NCBI RefSeq assembly: GCF_001590925.1 | Contig: NZ_BCTU01000007.1 | Span: forward strand, 186,001 to 250,000 | Source of the DNA: Serratia plymuthica NBRC 102599 | GTDB lineage: Bacteria > Pseudomonadota > Gammaproteobacteria > Enterobacterales > Enterobacteriaceae | DNA: 64,000 nt | Direction: 5' to 3' | Shown: positions 57,048 to 64,000 of the stretch, one piece after another | Numbering within the stretch: the stretch's first letter is position 1 | Layout of the letters: each line of letters starts with the position of its first letter | Made by a program: the position numbers and the translations under genes | Notes under the pieces: generated by a model | Told to the model about the DNA's origin: nothing | What the model saw: the letters and a program-made list of their open reading frames with translations, nothing else | The model's database searches: none

Positions 57048-57509
57048 ATGAACCAACGTATTGTTTCGCTAACGGAATGCCCGCAGTACAGCGATGTTTG
57101 CGCCGCATGGGCCTTTGGCCAGTGGGGGTCACAGCGCGGCGGCTCGCTGGAGCGCACGCGCCAGCGTTTTGCCCTGTGCACTCAACCGAGTGAAGACTAT
57201 GTCACCCTGTTGATACTCGATGGCGAACGCCCGCTGGGCATGGCCAGCCTGTGGCCGAGCGACGATCATCAGCGAAAGGATCTGTCTCCCTGGCTGGCGG
57301 GGGTTTTTGTTCATCCCGATCACCGGCGCCAGGGGATTGCGCAGCGTCTGGAAGACGCTATCGTGCAGTTGGCTCGCCAACGTAACCACCCCGTATTGCA
57401 CCTGATCACCGACAAATCAGAGGCTTTGTATGCGGGCTGGGGTTGGCACACTATCGAACGCCGCCGGCAATATGATGGCGAAGTGGTGGTGATGGAGAAA
57501 AAACTGTAG
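57048..57509 (+). CDS. GNAT-family N-acetyltransferase
   Basis: A 153-residue acetyltransferase starting at 57048 (MNQRIVSLTECPQYSD), with AAAGGAG five bases upstream. The acetyl-CoA loop is GVFVHPDHRRQGIAQRLEDA, followed by a C-terminal ALYAGWGWHTIE segment. Substrate unknown. It ends one base before the end of a convergent methyltransferase gene. Confidence 0.87.
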   Translation: MNQRIVSLTECPQYSDVCAAWAFGQWGSQRGGSLERTRQRFALCTQPSEDYVTLLILDGERPLGMASLWPSDDHQRKDLSPWLAGVFVHPDHRRQGIAQRLEDAIVQLARQRNHPVLHLITDKSEALYAGWGWHTIERRRQYDGEVVVMEKKL

Positions 57510-58067
57510 CTAACGCGGCGTGCAGATATACACCAATGCCGGCGGGAAGTTACGCACCACCCGCACCCGCTTCCAATGAAAGTAGCGAGACAGCAGCTTT
57601 TCCGACAGGTGGCTGTACTGGAACAAGACCAGAGTGCCGCCCCGTGCCCGCAACCGCTGCTGGGCTTGCTGCAGAATACGGATGCTGACTTTAACCGGGA
57701 TAGACAACAACGGCAGGCAGGAGAACACCACGTCATAGTCGCGGGCCATCTCTTCTGCGGAACGGTCCATAACCTGCAGGCGGCGATCGTCAATCTTGCG
57801 CAGCTGATGCACAAAATTAGGCTGGATCTCAAACGCTTCGAGCGAAGCATCGGCGCGCATGCGTCCCAATATGCGTTTGGTCAGCACACCATCCGCGGCC
57901 CCCAACTCGGCAATCGACAAGGCGCCAGTCCATTCGATCTGATTCAACATCGCCTGACACAGCCAGGGGGAAGAAGGCGCCAGGGTGCCAATGGTGCGCG
58001 GTGAAGCCATAAACTGCTGGAGATAGGAAAAGTGGTTCTTCAGTTGCAGCCGTGTCGCATTTAACAT
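57510..58067 (-). CDS. class I SAM-dependent methyltransferase (PmtA-like)
   Basis: A 185-residue protein from the ATG at 58067, preceded by GGAGG. The AdoMet-binding motif I is AELGAADGVLTKRIL; the acidic end of strand 2 is AFEIQP; motif IV is the unusual VFSCLPLLSIP. This pattern, plus FLQQFMASPRTIGTLAPSS at the N-terminus, resembles the phospholipid N-methyltransferase / rRNA adenine dimethylase-like group. Substrate not determined. Confidence 0.8.
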   Translation of the reverse strand: MLNATRLQLKNHFSYLQQFMASPRTIGTLAPSSPWLCQAMLNQIEWTGALSIAELGAADGVLTKRILGRMRADASLEAFEIQPNFVHQLRKIDDRRLQVMDRSAEEMARDYDVVFSCLPLLSIPVKVSIRILQQAQQRLRARGGTLVLFQYSHLSEKLLSRYFHWKRVRVVRNFPPALVYICTPR

Positions 58068-58313
58068 TGGGGCCTCCGTTGGGTTGAGTAGCCACCAATC
58101 TGCCCTCAATTTCTTAAGTATTCATTAACATGAATCCGAAAGCCATCGAAACAGTTGTAATAAAATGCGACCGGCGGGCGCCAAAAACGCGAAACGGTTG
58201 CGGTAATAATCTTAGGGTAATCAAACGACAGCATTACCGGTCAGATTATCTTCCGCAACCGCTTATTTTACCGGCCACCTGTCGGCGGCCAGGCAATTAT
58301 TTTCAGCCCGTGT

Positions 58314-58598
58314 CTAACGGTAGATTTCTGCATTACCGCGCCAGTTGCTGGAATCTCCTGGGGTGTCCAGAGCAATAATACGGTAATGGCTTGCGCCATC
58401 CGCCGCGGCTTTTTCTTTCAGCGCATGAACCGCGTCGCCCGGTGAACCGCTGATGCCGGAAACCGACACCACGCCGATGCTCTGCAGGTTGCTTGCCTGC
58501 TCGCTGTCAATTTGTTTTACCGCTGACAGTGGCGCTGCGAGAGAGGAAAAAGAAGCGGTTGCGATCAGGACTGCTGCGATGCCAGGTAATAGTTTCAT
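58314..58598 (-). CDS. YhcN/BhsA-like periplasmic protein (DUF1471)
   Basis: A 94-residue exported protein. The start at 58598 (MKLLPGIAAVLIATASFSSLA) has TGGAG upstream and gives a clean signal peptide ending at about residue 22. The mature part has the DUF1471 core: IGVVSVSGISGSPGDAVHAL, then KAAADGASHYRIIAL and a C-terminal NAEIYR. Relatives are stress-induced and linked to biofilm and acid or peroxide resistance. The precise role here is unknown. Confidence 0.87.
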   Translation of the reverse strand: MKLLPGIAAVLIATASFSSLAAPLSAVKQIDSEQASNLQSIGVVSVSGISGSPGDAVHALKEKAAADGASHYRIIALDTPGDSSNWRGNAEIYR

Positions 58599-58907
58599 GA
58601 TTAACTCCAGATGTTTTTGTTTATTTTCTCTATCAGTGGAATTAATTATCCGCCTGGCAGTGCAAAGCGACGTCATTCAATGTAAAGAACATCAATCATT
58701 GTGAGATAAATAAGGAGGAAGTGCGTACATCGATGTCATGACAGGATAATTCTGCAGCTGCTGAGAAAACTTTACCCCTGTCCGAAGCCAATTAAAAGCC
58801 CGGTGCTCCCTGTAATATAAAAACTTTCGTTTTTAAGAAATTTCCACCCTCTGTTACCCCCTGAACTACGCTGTTTTCTGAAGGTTATCACTTTAGAAGG
58901 ACTCTCT
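58599..58907. other. intergenic region between the DUF1471 and LtrA-family genes
   Basis: About 310 bases between divergent genes with no supported reading frame. It should hold both promoters. AGAAGGA lies just before the start at 58908. I see no named operator. Confidence 0.5.
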
Positions 58908-60089
58908 ATGTCGCAAACCTTACTGCGCGTGCGCGATGGTCGAGGCGCTTCGGTTTCGTTCTCGGAACTGTTATTCGATCTGATCTACGTTTTCGCCGTT
59001 ACTCAACTTTCCCACTACCTGCTGCACCATCTGACGCTGACCGGCGCGCTGGAAACCCTGTTGCTGTGGTTTGCCGTCTGGCTGGCGTGGCAATACACCG
59101 CCTGGGTGACCAACTGGTTCAATCCGGATACCCGCCCCATTCGTATCCTGCTGTTCGCCATCATGCTGCTGGGGCTGTTCGCCGCCTCCGCGCTGCCGCA
59201 GGCGTTTGGCGAACGCGGGTTAATTTTCGCGCTGTTCTATGTGGCGATCCAGGTGGGTCGCTCCTGGGTGGTCCTGAACCTGCTGGAAGCCAATCACCCC
59301 CTGAAGCAAAACTTCCGCCGTATCCTGGGCTGGTTGTGCATTTCGGCGATATTTTGGATCCTGGGCGGACTGGCGCAAGGCAATAGTCGGCTGCTGCTGT
59401 GGGCGCTGGCGGTGTTGTGCGAATACGTTTCACCGATGTTCGGTTTCCGCCTGCCGGTGCTGGGCCGCTCCGACAGCAGCAGTGAATGGACCATAGAAGG
59501 CCATCACCTGGCAGAGCGCTGCCAGCTGTTCGTGATCGTGGCGTTGGGTGAAACCATTCTGATTACCGGCTCGACCCTCAGCGAAATGGAAACCTGGACA
59601 GCGCCGGTGCTGATCGCCTCGCTGGTGGCCTTTATCGGGAGTCTGGCGATGTGGTGGGTCTATTTCGATACCAGCAGCAAAGCCGGAAGCCACGCCATCA
59701 GCCAGGCGGAAAACCCCGGCCAGTTGGGTGCCAACTTCCACTATGTGCACGTGGTGCTGGTCGGGGCAATTATCGTCTGCGCCGTCGCCAACGAACTGGT
59801 GATCGCCCATCCCGACGGCCCTATCGGCAACGTGACGGCGGCGGTGTTGCTCCTCGGTCCGGCCATTTACCTGCTCGCCAACGCCTTGTACAAACGGCTG
59901 GTGTATCGCCGCTTCCCATTATCGCACCTGGTGGGCCTGATCGCGCTGGCCGTGCTGACGCCGATAGCTTACCTGACCGATTTGCTGATGGTAAACGGAC
60001 TGACCACGCTGATTATGGTGGTGGTTGCGGTGTGGGAAAGCATCTCGCGGGGCAGAACGCCGCAGCAACAGAACGGCGCGGCAACATAA
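58908..60089 (+). CDS. low temperature requirement protein A (LtrA) family membrane protein
   Basis: A 393-residue inner-membrane protein with about 10-12 hydrophobic segments. The N-terminal VSFSELLFDLIYVFAVTQLS and the central ERCQLFVIVALGETIL are hallmarks of the LtrA family. The founding member is linked to growth of Listeria at low temperature; the biochemical function is unknown. It is monocistronic and convergent with the phytase-like gene. Confidence 0.88.
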   Translation: MSQTLLRVRDGRGASVSFSELLFDLIYVFAVTQLSHYLLHHLTLTGALETLLLWFAVWLAWQYTAWVTNWFNPDTRPIRILLFAIMLLGLFAASALPQAFGERGLIFALFYVAIQVGRSWVVLNLLEANHPLKQNFRRILGWLCISAIFWILGGLAQGNSRLLLWALAVLCEYVSPMFGFRLPVLGRSDSSSEWTIEGHHLAERCQLFVIVALGETILITGSTLSEMETWTAPVLIASLVAFIGSLAMWWVYFDTSSKAGSHAISQAENPGQLGANFHYVHVVLVGAIIVCAVANELVIAHPDGPIGNVTAAVLLLGPAIYLLANALYKRLVYRRFPLSHLVGLIALAVLTPIAYLTDLLMVNGLTTLIMVVVAVWESISRGRTPQQQNGAAT

Positions 60090-60096
60090 GAAGGTG

Positions 60097-60123
60097 GACA
60101 GGGGGCACGCTATGCCCCCTGTC
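60097..60123. terminator. hairpin between convergent LtrA-family and phytase-like genes
   Basis: Perfect 11-bp arms GACAGGGGGCA and TGCCCCCTGTC with a 5-base loop. It lies 7 bases after one stop and 8 bases before the other. No strong T run follows, but the position suits a shared terminator. Confidence 0.6.
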
Positions 60124-60130
60124 ACGGCAG

Positions 60131-61492
60131 TTATTTCAGCGGTTGCGGCAGTTTCAGCACCCACAGTTCGCTCAGTGATTCCGGCTTATCCAGCGGCCGC
60201 AGTTCGATGCTCGTCGGCACGGCTTTACCGTCAAGGGTCAAGCTGCCCTGCTTATCCAACTGGTAATCGCCGATTTTCTTGCCCTTAGGCTCGGCGTTCA
60301 CCAGCTTGGCCTGCAGACCAAAATCGTTATCGTTAATCACCGCAAGCGTGCGATCGTCGATCAGCGTCAGGCCTTCCACTTTTTCCTGCTGCCAGCCCAA
60401 TTTGCGCAGATCCACCACTTCGCGCTTTTGCGCCAGCTTCACGCCGCGCTTGGCGAGATCCTTGGCATCGTCAAACTCCAGCGCTTTGTCCTTGCCGTCG
60501 AAGGTCGTCAGATCGGTCGCCTGGCTGAGATCGACCAGGTAGATTTTGTTAATCATCTGCTTGTCTTTATCGCTGCCCTGTTCAATCAGCAAGATATGCT
60601 GGTTGTCCACCGCCACGATGTCGCCGACTTTGGCATCCTTGGCCTTGTTATAGCTGTCGATATCAATCGGGTAGCCGTACATCGCCGTTTTGCCGCTGGC
60701 CGGATCAAAACTGACCAGGCGAGTGAATTGCGCCTTGTTCTTGCTCTTGCCGTCAACGTCCAGCGTGCTCTGCACCGCCGCCAAAATGCGGCCATCCGGC
60801 AGGCGGGTGATGCCCTCGAAACCCCGGTTAGGCTGGCGCCACTTGATAATATTCGGCAAGCCGCCGGCCACCGCCTGCTCCCCTTTCTGCGGCGCAGGGC
60901 CATATTTGGCGAGGATCTTGCCTTTATTGTCGATATGGATCAGGAACGGGCCGTATTCATCGCACAACCAGTAGCCGCCGTTACCGTCGGCCGTAATGCC
61001 TTCTGTATCCAGCCCGCGTCGATCACTCGGCAAGGTTTTGAGCGTATCGCTCAGCGCCACTTCGTTGGTGGCCCCAATCAGCCCGCCCGGCAGCGGCAGT
61101 CCGCTGACAGGCCCCTGTTCGTCATGCAATGGGCGCTGATTGCCGGCAACGGCTTTCCCGCTGCCAACGCGAATATCCATCAGCAAGGGAACGAACTTCG
61201 GGTTGGCAAAGATTTTGGCCTCCTGTTCACCGACCGCAGGCGCATCGGCGTTAGGACCGCGATCGGTGACGGTGGTCAGCAGCAGATCATTGCCCTCACG
61301 GCCATTGAACACCAGGCCGGAGCCGATACCTACCGGTAATCCCTGCGGAAAATGCTTGGCGAAAGCGCCCTGATAGCTTACGTGCTCACCGCTGGGGAAG
61401 CTGACGACATAGCGCTCTACCTCAACGTCGGCGGCATAAGAGATCAGAGGAAACAACGAGGTAATTAACAGCGAAACCGGTTTTATTTTCAT
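60131..61492 (-). CDS. secreted phytase-like esterase family protein
   Basis: A 453-residue exported protein with a signal peptide (MKIKPVSLLITSLFPLISYA). The mature part is a beta-propeller-like esterase of the phytase-like group: GIGSGLVFNGREGNDLLLTT, DRGLDTEGITADGNGGYW with the metal-binding-like acidic residues, CDEYGPFLIHID, and a C-terminal QEKVEGLTLIDDRTLAVINDND. Enzymes of this group act on phosphate esters, and a Pho box lies in front of the gene, so phosphate scavenging is the likely job. Activity is unproven. Confidence 0.82.
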   Translation of the reverse strand: MKIKPVSLLITSLFPLISYAADVEVERYVVSFPSGEHVSYQGAFAKHFPQGLPVGIGSGLVFNGREGNDLLLTTVTDRGPNADAPAVGEQEAKIFANPKFVPLLMDIRVGSGKAVAGNQRPLHDEQGPVSGLPLPGGLIGATNEVALSDTLKTLPSDRRGLDTEGITADGNGGYWLCDEYGPFLIHIDNKGKILAKYGPAPQKGEQAVAGGLPNIIKWRQPNRGFEGITRLPDGRILAAVQSTLDVDGKSKNKAQFTRLVSFDPASGKTAMYGYPIDIDSYNKAKDAKVGDIVAVDNQHILLIEQGSDKDKQMINKIYLVDLSQATDLTTFDGKDKALEFDDAKDLAKRGVKLAQKREVVDLRKLGWQQEKVEGLTLIDDRTLAVINDNDFGLQAKLVNAEPKGKKIGDYQLDKQGSLTLDGKAVPTSIELRPLDKPESLSELWVLKLPQPLK

Positions 61493-61550
61493 GGTTATGG
61501 CTCAGAGTTAAGGGAGTGAAGTTTGCAGCTTGCTAAGGTATTAACCTAGC

Positions 61551-61568
61551 GTGACATTCTGATGACAG
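61551..61568 (-). promoter_or_regulatory. predicted Pho box upstream of the phytase-like gene
   Basis: On the minus strand CTGTCAT-CAGA-ATGTCAC matches the Pho box CTGTCATAWAWCTGTCAY at 15 of 18 positions. It is about 60 bases upstream of the start codon, placing it near the -35 region. Confidence 0.7.
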
Positions 61569-61938
61569 CCCCGCTAATGTCATGAATCATAGTGCTAATT
61601 AAACATGGCAAATAGAAATTAACAATTAACATCGGCGAATTGAATGGAAAAAGCAGATGGAAAATTAAATTTCCCAAGGGTCGGATTAGGCTAACAACAG
61701 CCCTAACATTTAAGCTTAGGGTAAATTCTCATAAGAAAGATAAAAAAATAAACAAACGCGCGAAAATTCGGAAAAATATAGCCGAAGTCGCATAGACAAA
61801 ACTAATTTACGGGGATTTAATACCCGCCGTCATTAAGGTGCATTAAGAAAATGCTGATAGAAACCTGCATTAATTGAGAAAGGTGTTCTATAGTTTTTAG
61901 TGCTAACGATCGTTAGTATTTTCCGTAGGATGGAGTTT
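61569..61938 (+). other. AT-rich intergenic region upstream of aqpZ
   Basis: About 370 bases with no supported gene, AT-rich compared with the flanks. GGATGGAG precedes the aqpZ start. A short palindrome CTAACGATCGTTAG is seen at 61903-61916, close to the aqpZ start, and could be an operator. Confidence 0.5.
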
Positions 61939-62634
61939 ATGTCAAAGCGACTATTTGCTGAATTTTTTGGCACATTTTGGTTGGTGTTTGGTGGTTGTGG
62001 CAGTGCGGTATTAGCTGCAGCATTTCCACAACTGGGTATTGGTTTTGCCGGTGTGGCACTCGCTTTTGGTCTTACCGTAGTCACAATGGCCTATGCCGTT
62101 GGGCATATTTCTGGCGGGCACTTTAACCCGGCCGTTACCGTGGGATTATTTGCCGGCGGCCGTTTCCCGGCCAAAGACGTCATCCCCTATGTGATCGCTC
62201 AGGTCATCGGCGGTATCGCTGCAGCGGCCGTGCTGTATTTGGTTGCCAGCGGCAAAGCGGGCTTTGATCCAACCGGCGGCGGCTTTGCTTCCAACGGCTA
62301 CGGCGAACATTCACCGGGCGGCTATTCTCTGCAATCCGCCATCGTTATTGAATTGGTCCTGACCGCATTCTTCCTGATTGTTATTCACGGCGTGACAGAT
62401 AAGCGTGCGCCGGCAGGGTTTGCCCCTTTGGCTATCGGTCTGGCATTAACGCTGATTCACTTAATCAGTATTCCGGTAACCAATACCTCCGTTAACCCGG
62501 CGCGCAGTACCGGCGTGGCAATATTCCAGGGCACCTGGGCATTGCAACAACTTTGGGTATTCTGGCTGGTGCCGTTAATCGGCGGTGTCATCGGTGGCCT
62601 GATTTATCGCTGCCTGCTGGAAGACAAGAAGTAA
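61939..62634 (+). CDS. aqpZ: aquaporin Z
   Basis: AqpZ is a water channel of the inner membrane. The start at 61939 ([20 protein letters not shown]) gives 231 residues, exactly the E. coli length; the frame opens 13 codons earlier. Six helices and the two NPA motifs are visible ([10 protein letters not shown] and NPARSTG), along with the selectivity-filter region. It ends at a strong terminator. Confidence 0.97.
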   Translation: MSKRLFAEFFGTFWLVFGGCGSAVLAAAFPQLGIGFAGVALAFGLTVVTMAYAVGHISGGHFNPAVTVGLFAGGRFPAKDVIPYVIAQVIGGIAAAAVLYLVASGKAGFDPTGGGFASNGYGEHSPGGYSLQSAIVIELVLTAFFLIVIHGVTDKRAPAGFAPLAIGLALTLIHLISIPVTNTSVNPARSTGVAIFQGTWALQQLWVFWLVPLIGGVIGGLIYRCLLEDKK

Positions 62635-62659
62635 TTAAGCGGTATTTGATTGCGTTTAA

Positions 62660-62694
62660 CAGGGCAGCCCTTATCGGCTGCCCTGCTGTTTTTT
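62660..62694 (+). terminator. intrinsic terminator after aqpZ
   Basis: Perfect 10-bp arms CAGGGCAGCC and GGCTGCCCTG around a 6-base loop, then CTG and a T run. It lies 25 bases after the aqpZ stop and touches the end of the convergent methyltransferase gene. Confidence 0.9.
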
Positions 62695-63463
62695 AAGCTT
62701 TCGCCGCTTCAAACATCATAATGTCGCTGGTGAAGGATCCGTCCGGTTGAATGGCGAAGTGCTGAAGCACGTCTTCAGAAACGCCCTGCTGCAACGCGCG
62801 AATGGCGGTAACGAAATGCTCCGGCGTACGCATGCGCGCCACCCAACTGCCGAACTCCAGATACAACCGATCCGAAGTGACCTCCCGCACCACCAGCCCA
62901 GCCTCAGTCAGCAGGCTAAGCCATTCACCCGGCGAATAATTTCGCACATGCGAAGTGTCGCGCAGCACTTCAACGGTTTGCAGATAAATATCCAACAGCG
63001 GGTGCCCCGGCGACACCACATCCATAAAGATCGCCATGCCGCCCGGTTTCAGCACGCGTTTAACTTCACGCAGCGCCTGGCCCACGTCATGCCAGTGGTG
63101 CGCCGAGTAACGGCTGATCACCAGATCAAAGCCGGCATCGTCAAACGGCAGCGATTCCGCCACGCCCTGCTGTACCTGAATATTGCTCAACCCTTTATCC
63201 ACTGCCGCCTGGCTAACCACTTCAAGCATCTGTGCGGACAAATCATAGGCCACGACCTGAGCCACTTTCGCCGCCGCGGTAAAGCTGGCGTGCCCGGCCC
63301 CACAGCCCAGATCGAGCAGCCTGGCATCGGCATGGGGTTCCAGCAATGTTGCCAGGCGTTGCAAATCTTTGCCCTGCGCGTGCACCGCGCTGGTCAGGTA
63401 GGCGCTGGCCTGCTCGCCGAACTGACGATCGACCGCATTTTTATGGCTGTTGCTGATGCTCAT
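62693..63463 (-). CDS. UbiE/YafE-like class I SAM-dependent methyltransferase
   Basis: A 256-residue methyltransferase. Motif I is LLDLGCGAGHASF (residues about 49-61); the acidic end of strand 2 is AYDLSAQMLEVV; motif post-I/IV shows FDLVISRYSAHHWHD; and VLKPGGMAIFMD follows. The small-molecule type resembles UbiE/YafE. Substrate unknown. It is divergent from the HTH gene at the window end. A TAACAGGAG ribosome site precedes the ATG. Confidence 0.87.
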   Translation of the reverse strand: MSISNSHKNAVDRQFGEQASAYLTSAVHAQGKDLQRLATLLEPHADARLLDLGCGAGHASFTAAAKVAQVVAYDLSAQMLEVVSQAAVDKGLSNIQVQQGVAESLPFDDAGFDLVISRYSAHHWHDVGQALREVKRVLKPGGMAIFMDVVSPGHPLLDIYLQTVEVLRDTSHVRNYSPGEWLSLLTEAGLVVREVTSDRLYLEFGSWVARMRTPEHFVTAIRALQQGVSEDVLQHFAIQPDGSFTSDIMMFEAAKA

Positions 63464-63644
63464 GTTTGCTCCTGTTATTGTCGGGCTTGCGCCCGTGCCG
63501 GATGGCTTTCTATTAAGGTGTTTCCGTCATTGCACCTGAGCGCCGCTGGCGGTCACAAACAATTACGGGATACAACCCACTATAATCAGGCTGATATACG
63601 GGTACAATATAAGCAGTTATCCTAGTATGAGCAGGTACCCCCCT

Positions 63645-64000
63645 ATGCAATCCGAAGCCTTATCCGGCCCCAAAGCCCTCGGCGCCTTTCTGCGCGCCCA
63701 CCGCGAGCGCATCACGCCAGACATGTTGGGGCTGCCCAGCGCACCGCGCCGCCGCACCAGCGGCCTGCGGCGTGAGGAGTTGGCGCAAATCAGCGGCATC
63801 AGCGCCACCTGGTATACCTGGATAGAGCAGGGGCGCGAGGTGTCCATCTCTCCGCATACGCTGGCGCGCATTGCCAAAGCGTTACGACTGGGGCATGCCG
63901 AACGTCACTACCTGTTTACCCTGGCACGGGTGGCCGATCCCGAGCAGGAACAGCATCAGGACATCGCCAACAGCGCCGTTTTGCAAAGCGTTTACCAGGT
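63645..64000 (+). CDS. XRE-type HTH regulator, MmyB-like (partial, runs off the window)
   Basis: The first 118 codons of a DNA-binding protein. After ALGAFLRAHRERITPDMLGL comes RRTSGLRREELAQISGISAT, then WYTWIEQGREVSISP: the HTH of the family whose C-terminus is an MmyB-like ligand-binding domain. The reading is MQSEALSGPKALGAF from 63645; an in-frame ATG at 63627 would add six residues. It is divergent from the methyltransferase gene, which it may regulate. The C-terminal sensor domain is outside the window. Confidence 0.9.
   Translation, partial: MQSEALSGPKALGAFLRAHRERITPDMLGLPSAPRRRTSGLRREELAQISGISATWYTWIEQGREVSISPHTLARIAKALRLGHAERHYLFTLARVADPEQEQHQDIANSAVLQSVYQ

Overview
The window reads as chromosomal DNA of an enterobacterium, most likely Serratia or a close relative. 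The GC-rich coding style, the protein sequences and the gene order all fit. Much of the order matches the E. coli 9-10 min region: ispA-dxs-yajO / pgpA-thiL-nusB-ribH-ribD-nrdR / yajI / secF-secD-yajC-tgt-queA / acpH, then malZ-proY-brnQ-phoR-phoB / sbcD-sbcC, then mak / rdgC / ppnP / yaiA / aroL. Accessory genes are inserted between these conserved blocks. The genus call is inference from protein resemblance and synteny.

Layout. 1-14.2 kb: isoprenoid precursor, thiamine and riboflavin cofactor genes, the SecDF-YajC translocase accessory complex and queuosine tRNA modification. 14.3-20.4 kb: a 2-Cys peroxiredoxin behind an OxyR-like site, periplasmic gamma-glutamyltransferase, MalZ and a YbdG-type MscS channel. 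20.5-21.5 kb: a small exported ORF and a HigBA toxin-antitoxin pair whose toxin frame is broken at a run of seven A. 21.5-33.8 kb: ProY and BrnQ permeases, a MetE-like enzyme with MetJ boxes, an orphan PstS-like protein, PhoBR with a Pho box, and SbcDC. 33.8-37.7 kb: an AraC-type regulator, an ethanolamine permease, a BglG-type antiterminator whose RNA antiterminator is split by about 91 bp of extra DNA, and a VapBC-like pair. 37.7-48.5 kb: fructokinase Mak, then a six-gene sugar operon (ABC transporter, lyxose-type isomerase, aldolase, PfkB kinase) bracketed by a response regulator and a hybrid sensor kinase. 48.5-51.3 kb: rdgC, a small AT-rich cassette encoding a double-glycine microcin-like peptide and a membrane protein, then ppnP and yaiA. 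51.3-64 kb: AraC and TetR regulators, an aldo/keto reductase, aroL with TyrR boxes, acetyltransferases, a Fur-box solute-binding protein, methyltransferases, an LtrA-family membrane protein, a Pho-box phytase-like secreted protein, aquaporin Z and a truncated HTH regulator.

How the genes work together. Several genes carry recognisable binding sites for global regulators: OxyR (peroxiredoxin), MetJ (MetE-like), PhoB (phoB itself and the phytase-like gene), TyrR (aroL) and Fur (binding protein). The most novel-looking parts are the microcin-like cassette between two copies of a perfect palindrome, the sugar operon with its flanking two-component system, the split BglG RNA switch and the frameshifted higB.
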